Below, piece by piece: positions 18,838 through 27,053 of a stretch of DNA of 64,000 nucleotides. Location of the stretch: the NCBI RefSeq assembly GCF_014648655.1, contig NZ_BMRN01000010.1, positions 1 through 64,000 of the forward strand, in the 5' to 3' direction. This DNA is from Streptomyces atratus. Its GTDB lineage: Bacteria > Actinomycetota > Actinomycetes > Streptomycetales > Streptomycetaceae. The notes beneath the pieces were generated by a model. It worked only from the letters and a program-made list of their open reading frames with translations. It ran no database searches and had not been told where the DNA came from. The position numbers and the translations under genes were made by a program. Every line of letters starts with the position of its first letter. Within the stretch, counting starts at the first letter, position 1.

Positions 18838-19302
18838 ATGTCGTACGGAAGTCCGCCCCCGTCCCCGTACTCCTCCTGGCCCGGACGGCTGCCGAAGCCG
18901 TCCCGGCGGCATCAGCCCCCGCCTCCGCATGACCCCGAACACCTGCCGCCCTGGCAGAGTTCAAAGCCCTCACCGCCCCCGGAACGGCCGAGCGCTCCCA
19001 CCACCCCCGTGCCCGCCCCGGGCCGTCACGGCGATCTGCGCCGGCTGCGCACCGCGTACCGGCTGCTGCGGCGCATCACGACCCTGACCGCACTCGGCTA
19101 CTTCGGCGTCTTCCTGCTGCTCTCCGGATTCGCCAAGGACCTGATGGACCGTCCCCTGTTCGGCGGTCTCAACATCGGCCTGGCGCTGGGGCTCTGTCAG
19201 CTCCCCGTGACACTGCTCGCCGTCGTCATGTACGAGCGGACCGCCCGGAGCACGGTCGATCCGCTCGCCGCACGGCTCCGAAGAACAGGAGCGGCCCAGT
19301 GA
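18838..19302 (+). CDS. DUF485 membrane protein
   Basis: This 154-residue protein starts at an ATG with AAGGAG 11 bases upstream. A proline-rich N-terminal half (about 1-62) is followed by RLRTAYRLLRRITTLTALGYFGVFLLL and LNIGLALGLCQLPVTLLAVVMYE, the two-helix DUF485 module found next to acetate/solute symporters (YjcH-type). Its stop overlaps the GTG of the symporter gene (GTGA), so the two are co-translated. DUF485 proteins are thought to be small accessory subunits of these symporters. Confidence 0.85.
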   Translation: MSYGSPPPSPYSSWPGRLPKPSRRHQPPPPHDPEHLPPWQSSKPSPPPERPSAPTTPVPAPGRHGDLRRLRTAYRLLRRITTLTALGYFGVFLLLSGFAKDLMDRPLFGGLNIGLALGLCQLPVTLLAVVMYERTARSTVDPLAARLRRTGAAQ

Positions 19303-20924
19303 ACGGATTCGAGAATTCCGCACAGTCGATGTCCCTGGTGGCCTTCCTCGCCGTGGCCACCGTGGCCCTGCTGCTCTGTGTGATGACCGGTCCGGACCGC
19401 GACGACCTCGACGAGTTCTACGCCGGCCCCCGCTCGCTCTCGCCCCTGCGCAGCGGCCTCGCACTCGCGGGCGACTATCTCTCCGCGGCCACGGTTCTCG
19501 GCACCACCGGCATCATCGCCCTCACCGGCTACGACGGGATGATCCTCGCCCTGAGCATCACCCTCTCGCTCGTCCTGCTGATGTTCCTGCTGGCCGAACC
19601 GCTGCGCAACGCGGGCGGGTTCACCATGGGCGACCTGCTCGTGCGCCGCGCCCCCGGCCGCGCGGTCCGTATCACCGCCTGCGCGGCCACCATCGCCGCG
19701 CTCGTTCCGATGATGGTCGTCCAGCTCGCGAGCAGCGGCGATCTGCTCTCCTTCATCCTGGGGTTCGACAGCTCCGGATTCCGCACCGGCGCCATCATCG
19801 GGCTCGGCATCCTGATGATCGGTTACGCGGCGATCGGTGGCATGAAGGGCACCGCGCTGATCCAGATCGTGAAGACCGTGGTCCTCTTCGTCGCCGCGTT
19901 CACCATCTCCGTACTGATCATGAACCGCTTCGACTGGGACACCAGCGCCCTGCTCTCGGCCGCCCGGGCAGGCAGCGGCGAGGGGGCCGCGTATCTGCGC
20001 TCGGGGCTCCAGTTCGACGGCAGCGGACTCGACATGGTCAGCTCCGAACTGACCGTGGTGCTCGGCGCCGCCTGTCTGCCACACGTCACCATGCACATGA
20101 CGATCGCCCGCTCCACGCAGGCCGTCCGCCGCTCGCTGTCCTGGGCGGTCGCCGTGGTCGCCGGGATCTGTCTCCTGCTCGTCGTGATCGGTTTCGGTGC
20201 GGGGGCGCTCGTCGGCCACGACCGCATCACCGCCGCCGGGGCGTCCGGAAACAGTTCGATCCTCCAGATCAGCGGTGTGGTGGCGGGCGGTGGCCGGCTG
20301 GGCGCGCTGGTCGTCACGACGATGACGACGGCGATCTTCCTGACTTTGCTCGCCTCGGTCGCCGGAATGATCCTGGCCTGCGCGAACTCCCTCGCGCACG
20401 ATCTCTTCGCGCACGGTCTGCACGGGGTGCGCGACCCGGACAGGAAGCCGCTGCCGGGCCTGTCCGAAATGCGTACGGCACAGGCCGCGGCAGTCGTCGT
20501 CGGGCTGCTCGCCACCACACTCGCCGTCGTGGCCAGGCACTGGAACGTACAGGCGCTGGCGACGCTCTCGTTCTGTGTCGGTGCGTCGGCGCTGGCCCCG
20601 GCGCTCGTCTACAGCATGTTCTGGCGACGCTTCACCCGTACCGGACTGCTCAGCACCCTGATCGTCGGCACCGTCACCGTCATGGTGCTGATCACCGGCA
20701 CCAATCTCGTCTCGGGCTCACCGTCCTCGGTCTTCCCCGAGTACGACTTCAACTGGTTCCCGTTCACCACGACCGGGCTCGTCTCCATCCCGGCCGGTTT
20801 CCTGGCGGGATGGCTGGGAACGGTGCTCGAGCGGCGCACGGCAGCCGAAGAACGCCGACAGTACGAGGCCGAGGAACCACGAATCCTGGCGGGCGCACCG
20901 CAGAAAACGGCGGCCCGCCCCTGA
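19299..20924 (+). CDS. Sodium/solute (cation acetate-type) symporter
   Basis: This 541-residue SSS-family protein has about 13 hydrophobic segments. Typical features are DEFYAGPRSLSPLRSGLALAGDYLSAATVLG near the start (the ActP-type FYAGGR...N...A.D..SAA pattern), GGMKGTALIQIVKT in the middle and PHVTMHMTIA. The substrate is probably a short-chain monocarboxylate, by analogy with ActP/MctC. It is coupled by a GTGA overlap to the DUF485 gene, as in the yjcH-actP arrangement. A hairpin follows the stop codon. Confidence 0.9.
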   Translation: MNGFENSAQSMSLVAFLAVATVALLLCVMTGPDRDDLDEFYAGPRSLSPLRSGLALAGDYLSAATVLGTTGIIALTGYDGMILALSITLSLVLLMFLLAEPLRNAGGFTMGDLLVRRAPGRAVRITACAATIAALVPMMVVQLASSGDLLSFILGFDSSGFRTGAIIGLGILMIGYAAIGGMKGTALIQIVKTVVLFVAAFTISVLIMNRFDWDTSALLSAARAGSGEGAAYLRSGLQFDGSGLDMVSSELTVVLGAACLPHVTMHMTIARSTQAVRRSLSWAVAVVAGICLLLVVIGFGAGALVGHDRITAAGASGNSSILQISGVVAGGGRLGALVVTTMTTAIFLTLLASVAGMILACANSLAHDLFAHGLHGVRDPDRKPLPGLSEMRTAQAAAVVVGLLATTLAVVARHWNVQALATLSFCVGASALAPALVYSMFWRRFTRTGLLSTLIVGTVTVMVLITGTNLVSGSPSSVFPEYDFNWFPFTTTGLVSIPAGFLAGWLGTVLERRTAAEERRQYEAEEPRILAGAPQKTAARP

Positions 20925-20950
20925 AGAACCTCCGTGTCCGAGGGCGAAGG

Positions 20951-20982
20951 CCCCGGCGGTCGGTCTCAGTCCTCCGCCGGGG
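20951..20982. terminator. Bidirectional terminator between symporter and coiled-coil gene
   Basis: CCCCGGCGG and CCGCCGGGG form a perfect 9-base-pair stem with a 14-base loop. The right arm overlaps the last codons of the convergent coiled-coil gene. Confidence 0.65.
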
Positions 20983-21859
20983 TCACCCGCCCGGTGAGCG
21001 CCGCGAGTGAGTTCCGCACGTGCGCCATGTGCGCCTGGACCTCCTCGCGGCCCTCCTCGTGCTCCCGCAGGATCCGCTCCGTCTCCCGGACCACCCGCTC
21101 CTCACGGACCCTGGCCGCCGCGATCAGCTCAGCACCCTGCGCCTCGGCGTCCTCCTGGCCGTGCCGTGCGGCCTCCTCGGTCCGAGCCAGCGCCCGCCGC
21201 GCCTCGGCCAGTCGGACCTCCGCCTGCTCGGTCAGCTCGTCGTGGTGCGCGGCCTGCGCGGCCTCGGCCTCCGCCACCTCACGTTCGGCCGTCTTCCACC
21301 GCTCGGAGTGCTCCTGTTCCTGATGCGCGAGGACGCTCGCGGTACGGCGACGCGTCTCGGCCATCGCGGACTCCGCCTGCTCCCGCACCTCCGCGGCCTC
21401 CTTGCGGGCCTCGGCGACGGCCTCCTCGGCGGTTCCCCCGGCCGCGATCAGCATGTTGTCGGCGTACTTCTCGGCCGCTGCCCGCATCGCCTCACAGTCC
21501 GCGCGCGCCGACTCGCGGAGCCTGCGGCCCGCCTCGTCCGCCGCGTCCCGCAGCGCCTGCGCCTCCTCCTGGGCGGCGCCCCGTACGTCCCGGGCCTCGC
21601 TCTCGGCGAGCGCCAGGATCTGCCGGGCGCGCTCACCGAGCGATTCGTAGGTCTGCGGGGCGAGACCGGCGACGACCTCGTTCAGCCGGACCGCCTCGGC
21701 CGAGAGCTGCTCCACCTGCACGGTCAGCCGCGACACCTGCTCCCGTGCCACGTCCCGCTCCGCCGACAACTCGGCCATGGTGCGGTCCACCTGCTCAGGA
21801 CGGTAACCACGTCCGCGTACGCCGACGAAGCCGAGCGCGGACACCGGTGCAGAACTCAT
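20966..21859 (-). CDS. DivIVA-like coiled-coil protein
   Basis: This 297-residue protein opens with SALGFVGVRGRGYRPEQVDRTMAELS. The GYRPEQVD segment matches the membrane-binding N-terminus of DivIVA/GpsB-type proteins. From about residue 30 to the end it is one long Ala/Glu/Arg-rich heptad-repeat coiled coil. Such proteins organise polar growth and cytoskeleton in streptomycetes (DivIVA, Scy, FilP), and this one is a smaller relative of unknown precise role. It lies next to, but in the same direction as, the deaminase/SUKH pair, separated by a terminator. No start other than the ATG of MSSAPVS is likely. Confidence 0.8.
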   Translation of the reverse strand: MSSAPVSALGFVGVRGRGYRPEQVDRTMAELSAERDVAREQVSRLTVQVEQLSAEAVRLNEVVAGLAPQTYESLGERARQILALAESEARDVRGAAQEEAQALRDAADEAGRRLRESARADCEAMRAAAEKYADNMLIAAGGTAEEAVAEARKEAAEVREQAESAMAETRRRTASVLAHQEQEHSERWKTAEREVAEAEAAQAAHHDELTEQAEVRLAEARRALARTEEAARHGQEDAEAQGAELIAAARVREERVVRETERILREHEEGREEVQAHMAHVRNSLAALTGRVTPAED

Positions 21860-21990
21860 CCTTGAAGCCTCTTTCCGACTCTCCGAACCACCAGCAATAC
21901 GTCAAGGATGCGGCAATTGACACAGAAGTCGGAATCGTTTCACTGCTTTCCGGACGGAAGCGACGGGCATCACAGGCGGTACAGAGCGCG

Positions 21991-22023
21991 GCGCCCGGCC
22001 CCCATCTCGGGGGAGCCGGGCGC
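21991..22023. terminator. Intrinsic terminator of the SUKH-4/deaminase gene
   Basis: GCGCCCGGC and GCCGGGCGC form a perfect 9-base-pair outer stem with an inner CCCC/GGGG pair, 22 bases after the stop codon at 22045. This isolates the toxin-domain operon from the coiled-coil gene. Confidence 0.75.
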
Positions 22024-22044
22024 CGTCCGCGGAAGCCTGCCGGG

Positions 22045-24504
22045 TCAGATCAGCCCGTCCCACATCTGTTCGAGGAGTACCGACCACCAGCTCTCCGGCG
22101 ACGCCAGCGCCGCCGCGTCCAGCGCGACCAGCTGGGCCTGGAAGTCGACCGTCCAGCGGCCCGCCTGCTCCGGGTTGAGCCCGAAGCGCAGCCGCCACAT
22201 CCGGCCGAGCAGCGCCATCGAGCGCTGGAACTCCGGCAGCCCGGTATTCACGAACTGCGGCGCCACGGACTGACTGTGCCCGCCCGCGGGGGAACCCGCC
22301 TCGACCGGCACCGCCACGATGTTCGCGGTGCCGTACTGGACGCAGATCGCCCGCCCGAAGTCGGACCCCATGACGAGGTACGACCCCGCGTCCGGGGCGG
22401 CCTGCACCTGCCGCTGCGCGGCCAGCTCGGCCAGCGTCGGCACCACCGGCTGGCCCGGCTGCGCCCAGAAGAACGGCCCGAAGTCGGCGGGCAGCCCCGC
22501 CCACACCAGCGTCCGTGCCACGGCCTCGGGCACTCCCTGACGGGACACCGCGCGCTGGTCGAAGCGGAGGATGCCCTGCGGACCGAAGGCCTGCACCATC
22601 TCCTGGGCGATGGCCTCCGGCGGCACCGGCGGCGCGGGCGGCATCTGCGGCAACGGAGCCCGAACCGGCGCGGGACGAGCCGGCCCGTCCGCGACCTGGT
22701 GCAGCTCACCCTGATGGGTGAGCAGATGCTGCATGCCCTGCTGGCGGCTGGCGTGATCGGTGCCGTACGGGGCGACGCTGGTGATCCGCACCTGCGGCCA
22801 GGTCTCACGGATCATCCGCGCGCAGTAGCCGCCGGGCAGCTCGCACGACTCCAGCTCGGTGTGCAGCTCGATGACCTGCTGCGGAGGCACGTTCATGGCC
22901 CGCAGCTCGTGCAGCATCTGCCACTCGGGGTGCGGAGTGCCGGGCGCCGAGCGGCGGATCAGCTGCTGTTCGCTGCCGTCGGGCGCGCGGTAGCGCAGCA
23001 CGGCCTGGTAACCGGGGCCGACGGTCGGCTGACCGGTCGGCGCCTGCGGATATCCGTACGCCGGGGGCGGCGGGGTGTGCGGATTCGGCGGTACGGGACC
23101 GGGGGCGCCACCCTGCGGCATTCCCGGCGGACCGGGCGGACCGGGAGGCTGCGGCGCGGACGGCCCGACCTGGCCGGGGCCCGCGAGCATCGTCGCGGCG
23201 TGGTGCACACCGCCACCCGGCGGAGGCGTCGAACCAGGAGGAGCGGGAGGCGCCGGGGGCCCGGGCGGGCCGGGCGGCTGCGGGGCTCCAGGCACCCCGG
23301 GCGGACCCGGAGGCTGCGGCGCACCCGGACCACCCATGCTCGGGTCCGCCAGCATCGTCGCCGCATGATGCACACCGCCACCCGGCGGAGGCGTCGAACC
23401 AGGAGGAGCGGGAGGCGCCGGGGGCCCGGGCGGGCCGGGCGGCTGCGGCGCTCCAGGCACCCCGGGCGGACCCTGCTGGGGGACGAGCTGCGTCGGCAGG
23501 TACCCGCCCGCCGGAGCGCCGGGCGCACCCGGTCCCGAGGGCGGTGGCACGGGCGCACCCGGCCTGGCGCCCGGGGTGCCGGGGGCACCGGGCGGCGGCG
23601 GGGTCGTCGAACCGCCTCCGCGCGCACCGCGCGGCGGCACGACGGCCTTGCTGGTGGCCGCATCCGCGATGTCACCGGCGCCGGGGCCGGGAACGCTCGG
23701 GGCACTCGGCGCATTCGGGGCAGGTGTTCCGGGTGCGGGTGTGCCGACCCCCTGCTGGTCCAGGCCGGGGGCGATCGCCGTCGGGGGCAGCCGGCTGCCA
23801 CCGGACATCAGGGCGGTCGGCGCATCGGCCGGTACGACCGGCGGCGGGGTGCCGTCGTCGTCGGAGCCCGAGAGCGGCGGTGCGAACACCGTGGCCGGCA
23901 GGGGCACCGCACCGTCGTCGGAGCCCGCGTTGGTGTCGGTCCCGGCCCAGGGGGTCGACCCGACGGGCACGTTCGGCGGGGATACCGGAACGCCGTCGTT
24001 GGCGGTGGGCTCGTACGCGACCGGCCCGCCCGGCGAACCCTGAGCAGCCGCGGGCGCGGGAGCAGCAGGGGCGATGGGGGGCGGAGGGGCCGAAGGAGCC
24101 CCGTCCCCGCCCCGGTCCGCCCGACGGTCCGGTATGCCCAGCTTGTCGGCCGCCTCCTGGAGCCACTCCGGGGGGCTCAACAGGAAGGATGTCTGGTTCA
24201 GATCGATACGCTGCGGCGGCTCCGGAGCAGCCGGTGCCGCATCCTGTGCGCCGTACTCCTCCTCGTACCGCCGGATCACCTCGCCCACCGGCAGCCCCGG
24301 CCACAGGGTGGCCTCACCACTGTCCCTGGCAATCACCAGCCGCTGCCGGCCGCCGTCCGAGACGGGACCCTCGGCACGGTCCTCGCCCCACGCCACGAAG
24401 CCCAGTTCGAACTCCCGTACCCGCACCTCGCGGTGCTGGTACGCGGGCACATCGCCGTTGATCCACTCGTCCGCGCGCTCCTGCGCCTGCGCAAAGGTCA
24501 CCAT
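22045..24504 (-). CDS. YrhB/Imm35 - proline-rich - nucleic-acid deaminase - SUKH-4 fusion protein
   Basis: The start MVTFAQAQERADEWING gives 819 residues. Residues 1-85 form a YrhB/Imm35-type immunity domain (WINGD...REVRVREFELGFVAW...RLVIARDSGEATLWPG). Residues about 150-480 are a low-complexity Pro/Gly linker with an internal duplication. A deaminase-like zinc motif lies at about 549-560: IELHTE followed by SCELPGGYC, resembling SCP1.201-type deaminases. The last 200 residues (ending RFGLNPEQAGRWTVDF...SWWSVLLEQMWDGLI) match SUKH-4 immunity domains. There is no signal peptide or secretion domain. It follows the WHH/SUKH gene by 5 bases in one operon. Domain calls come from motif recognition of families described by Iyer, Zhang and Aravind. 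Confidence 0.75.
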   Translation of the reverse strand: MVTFAQAQERADEWINGDVPAYQHREVRVREFELGFVAWGEDRAEGPVSDGGRQRLVIARDSGEATLWPGLPVGEVIRRYEEEYGAQDAAPAAPEPPQRIDLNQTSFLLSPPEWLQEAADKLGIPDRRADRGGDGAPSAPPPPIAPAAPAPAAAQGSPGGPVAYEPTANDGVPVSPPNVPVGSTPWAGTDTNAGSDDGAVPLPATVFAPPLSGSDDDGTPPPVVPADAPTALMSGGSRLPPTAIAPGLDQQGVGTPAPGTPAPNAPSAPSVPGPGAGDIADAATSKAVVPPRGARGGGSTTPPPPGAPGTPGARPGAPVPPPSGPGAPGAPAGGYLPTQLVPQQGPPGVPGAPQPPGPPGPPAPPAPPGSTPPPGGGVHHAATMLADPSMGGPGAPQPPGPPGVPGAPQPPGPPGPPAPPAPPGSTPPPGGGVHHAATMLAGPGQVGPSAPQPPGPPGPPGMPQGGAPGPVPPNPHTPPPPAYGYPQAPTGQPTVGPGYQAVLRYRAPDGSEQQLIRRSAPGTPHPEWQMLHELRAMNVPPQQVIELHTELESCELPGGYCARMIRETWPQVRITSVAPYGTDHASRQQGMQHLLTHQGELHQVADGPARPAPVRAPLPQMPPAPPVPPEAIAQEMVQAFGPQGILRFDQRAVSRQGVPEAVARTLVWAGLPADFGPFFWAQPGQPVVPTLAELAAQRQVQAAPDAGSYLVMGSDFGRAICVQYGTANIVAVPVEAGSPAGGHSQSVAPQFVNTGLPEFQRSMALLGRMWRLRFGLNPEQAGRWTVDFQAQLVALDAAALASPESWWSVLLEQMWDGLI
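23181..23473. repeat. Two near-identical 128-base direct repeats, period 165 bases, within the proline-rich linker
   Basis: Copy one is about 23181-23308 and copy two about 23346-23473. They are identical over about 80 bases from the CACACCGCCACCC block. The period is a multiple of three (55 residues), so the reading frame is kept and the HHAATMLA/GPPGPPAPPAPP unit is doubled in the protein. This is a recent in-frame duplication. Confidence 0.85.
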
Positions 24505-24509
24505 CGCGC

Positions 24510-25487
24510 TCACCCCTCCACCGGGACGGCCCGCGCGAAGCCACCGTCCACCATCAGGTTCGCCACGGTCTCCAGCTCCGGCGGATTGCCCGCCAGACGC
24601 TGCAGGAAGGCGTCGAAGTCGCCACCGCACGGCAGCAGCAGCCGGTCCACCCGCTCCTGCACGTTCCAGCCGTCCTGGTCCCGGGCGTCGTCGTACGCGC
24701 AGAACCAGACCGAACCGACACCGTTGCCCTTCACCTTCACCGCGAGGATGCCGCCCTGGACGAAGCCGACGCCCAGGTAGTCCTTGGTGAGGTGGTCCCG
24801 CAGGCACTTGTTGACGTACACCAGGTCATTCACGGCGGCCTCCTCGCGCACCGTGAAGAACGGCTGGTCGACCAGGAGACCGAGCTCCGCGTCGAGCGCC
24901 GCACCGACCGGGGCCGAGCCGCCCGCCGCCTTGAGGAAGGAACGGTAGGCACCGGGCAGCCGGTAGCCGAGGTCCTCCTCGACGCCCAGGATCTGCTGCT
25001 CGCTCACCGCGACGGCGCCCTTGGGCAGCCGGAAGTGCGCGGGCCGGGTCTCCTGCAGCGGGCGGGTGCCGCGCTTGTTCTGGTCGACCGCGGTGGCGGC
25101 GAGGCCGCCGTGATGCCTGAGCAGCGCCTTGACCTCGACCGGGATCAGCTCCATGCGCCGACCGCCGGGTACGTGGTGCCAGGTCCAGCCGTGCGGGGTG
25201 GCGACGGCGGGAATCGTGTCCCACAGCTCATGGCCGCTCGCCGCCAGCGCCGCGTTGGCCGAGACGTAGTCGGTGAGCCGCAGTTCGTCGACGCCGAAAC
25301 CCTGCGGGGGCTCGGCGATCTCGGCGGCGGCGCGCGCGTACGGCGCGAAGTCCGGGCTGCCGTTCTCGTCCATGCGCACACCTCTGGGGTGGCGGGACGC
25401 CCGGACCGGGTCCGGGAAATGCACGAGCTGCCCGGCGTAGGCCGCGTTCGGTGGCGCGGCTTGCTGCCCGAGCCGACCTGTCGTCAT
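24510..25487 (-). CDS. WHH-type HNH nuclease domain fused to SUKH-1 (SMI1/KNR4) domain
   Basis: The ATG of MTTGRLGQQAAP with AGGGGG 8 bases upstream gives 325 residues. Residues 20-55 (HFPDPVRASRHPRGVRMDEN, then PDFAPYA) are the linker usually seen in front of HNH toxin domains. Residues 100-128 (GWTWHHVPGGRRMELIPVEV, then HHGG) fit the WHH nuclease signature TWHH...RMxLxPxxxHxxFxHxGG, though the middle HR is replaced by VK-AL. Residues about 150-290 form a SUKH-1 domain (LGYRLPGAYRSFLKAAGG, DYLGVGFVQGGILAVKVKGN). Toxin-like and immunity-like folds are thus in one chain. It is the first gene of the operon with the deaminase/SUKH-4 gene and is divergent from a second deaminase/SUKH pair. Confidence 0.75.
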   Translation of the reverse strand: MTTGRLGQQAAPPNAAYAGQLVHFPDPVRASRHPRGVRMDENGSPDFAPYARAAAEIAEPPQGFGVDELRLTDYVSANAALAASGHELWDTIPAVATPHGWTWHHVPGGRRMELIPVEVKALLRHHGGLAATAVDQNKRGTRPLQETRPAHFRLPKGAVAVSEQQILGVEEDLGYRLPGAYRSFLKAAGGSAPVGAALDAELGLLVDQPFFTVREEAAVNDLVYVNKCLRDHLTKDYLGVGFVQGGILAVKVKGNGVGSVWFCAYDDARDQDGWNVQERVDRLLLPCGGDFDAFLQRLAGNPPELETVANLMVDGGFARAVPVEG

Positions 25488-25788
25488 GGCGGTTGCCCCC
25501 TGCTGCGTCTGACTGGTGAGGACCGACCTGCCCAAGGGGGCGGTCCGGGCACAGCCTATGCGGTGGCGCAAGAGCGGGTCTCGCCCCTACGCCACCCCTC
25601 TCCTCTTCCGTCACGAACCGTCACAGCGACGTGACTGACGAGCGATGCTCCCACCACTGCCGGGTGACACGGAGACGCGTTTCCCCGCCCCAGCTTCCCC
25701 ACCAGCCGGGACATTTGGCAGGCTGTCACCGAACTCGGGGGCGTGCACATCGCGCAGCTACCGCTGCGGGCACGGGAGGGAAAGCACC
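25488..25788. promoter_or_regulatory. Divergent promoter region between the two toxin-domain operons
   Basis: This 301-base region lies between start codons reading outward in both directions. It holds the two ribosome sites (AGGGGG for the minus gene, GGGAGGG for the plus gene) and a TTTGGCAGGCTGTCACC stretch near the plus gene. No clear consensus promoter or palindrome was found. Shared control of both operons is plausible from the arrangement. Confidence 0.4.
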
Positions 25789-26313
25789 ATGCACAGCGCA
25801 CAACCAGTCACATCCGGGGATCCACGCCTCAGCTGGAGCAACACCGGAACCAGCCTCACACCCCGGCTGCACCACCGCCGCGACGGCATCCTGCCCGCGG
25901 TGGCCGCAGCACTGTCCGTACGCGGTGAGACGCTCACCTGCACGGCGGGCAAGGGCGACCAGCCGCCCGTACTGCACCCGCTGGTCCAGGACTTCCTCGA
26001 CACCCTCACCAGCGGCCAGCGTGAACGCTTCACCGGCCGCTGCCCCGAGGCGATACTGCTCTCCCGCCAGCTCACCGCGGCCGAAGCCGGCCGTTCCAAG
26101 CGGGCCCAGCGCAAGCCGCTGACCAACGGCGAGGCCCGCCGCGCCCTGAAGCACTCGCGGCTCACCGCACGGCGCATCCGTGAGGACGGCGACCCGATGC
26201 ACGGCAGTTACGCGCCGCCGTGCCGCTCCTGCGAGGCGATGCTCGCCCACTTCGGCGTACGACCCGTCGACCTCACGACCACCGGGGCGGCGACCACCGC
26301 CGAGAAGGGCTGA
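25789..26313 (+). CDS. YwqJ-type nucleic-acid deaminase domain protein
   Basis: This 174-residue protein starts at an ATG with GGGAGGG about 8 bases upstream. It has the zinc-dependent deaminase core: GRCPEAILLSR (C85, E87 of the CxE motif) and APPCRSCEAMLAHFGV (C145 and C148 of PCxxC), with RREDGDP-like RIREDGDPMHGSY before it. This is the YwqJ family, known as toxin domains that deaminate nucleic-acid bases. Here it is a stand-alone cytoplasmic protein without secretion signals. Ten bases downstream lies a SUKH-3 gene, the usual immunity partner type, so the pair looks like a toxin-immunity unit. Confidence 0.85.
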   Translation: MHSAQPVTSGDPRLSWSNTGTSLTPRLHHRRDGILPAVAAALSVRGETLTCTAGKGDQPPVLHPLVQDFLDTLTSGQRERFTGRCPEAILLSRQLTAAEAGRSKRAQRKPLTNGEARRALKHSRLTARRIREDGDPMHGSYAPPCRSCEAMLAHFGVRPVDLTTTGAATTAEKG

Positions 26314-26323
26314 CCGCGCGCCG

Positions 26324-26857
26324 ATGCACGACCGAACCGACCTACCCGAACAGACGGGCCCAGCGGACCGCGACCGCCACTCCTCGACCCGCTTTCCCGT
26401 CGCCGTCGACGCCGCCCTGCGCGCCGCGGGCTGGCAGCCCGGCCGCTGGGACATCCGGCAGGCCGAGGAGTGGGCCGACGCGCTGCGCTCGCACGCGTCG
26501 CCCGCCGGTCATCAGCACGCGGTCTTCCCGGCAGCCGTGGAGGCATGGGCGGAGTTCGGCGGACTGCGCATCACGGCTTCCGCGCCGGGCCGACAGATCG
26601 CGCCGGCCTCGGTGCGCATCGATCCGCTGAGCGGACTGCATCTCGCCCGCACTCTCGGCGACCTCGGCCGGGCACTGGAGACCGAGGTCAGCCCGCTGGG
26701 CGAGGAGGGGGACGGGCAGGCCGTCCTCGCGATCGACACACAGGGGCGGGTGTACAGCATCGATCACACCGGGGACTGGTACCTCGGCCCGGACATCGAC
26801 CAGGCGCTGGCAACGCTGGTCGGCGGCATCCAGCCGGAGCGCCTCGTCTCGGGCTGA
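26324..26857 (+). CDS. SUKH-3 family immunity-type protein
   Basis: This 177-residue protein carries the SUKH-3 opening TRFPVAVDAALRAAGWQPGRW (residues 22-42), then FPAAVEAWAEFGGLRI and, near the end, VYSIDHTGDWYLGPDIDQAL. SUKH proteins act as inhibitors of nuclease or deaminase toxins in polymorphic toxin systems. It follows the YwqJ deaminase gene by 10 bases in the same direction and is presumably its cognate partner. Confidence 0.85.
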   Translation: MHDRTDLPEQTGPADRDRHSSTRFPVAVDAALRAAGWQPGRWDIRQAEEWADALRSHASPAGHQHAVFPAAVEAWAEFGGLRITASAPGRQIAPASVRIDPLSGLHLARTLGDLGRALETEVSPLGEEGDGQAVLAIDTQGRVYSIDHTGDWYLGPDIDQALATLVGGIQPERLVSG

Positions 26858-26876
26858 GCGGCCTGATGCCGACGCA

Positions 26877-27053
26877 GCCCGCCTGGCGATCCAGGACGGA
26901 GCGAGGCCGCAGGGCGGATCAGGCCGCCCCTTGTCCGGCAACCCACCCTCCCGGTTCCGTCCTCGAACGCCGGACGGGCCAAAATCGCCCGCCTGGCGAT
27001 CCAGGACGAAGCGAGGCCGCAGGAGGCGGATCAGGCCGCCCCCCGGTCCGGCA
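26877..27053. repeat. Two imperfect direct repeats of about 65 bases, the second covering the 3' end of the histidine kinase gene
   Basis: Copies at 26877-26940 and 26987-27053 share GCCCGCCTGGCGATCCAGGA, GCGAGGCCGCAGG, GCGGATCAGGCCGCCCC and GTCCGGCA with a few differences. They start 110 bases apart. Between them, 26958-26980 reads as the CGTCCTCGAACGCCGGACGGGC type element that occurs widely between streptomycete genes. The second copy contains the stop and last codons of the kinase gene. Confidence 0.8.
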
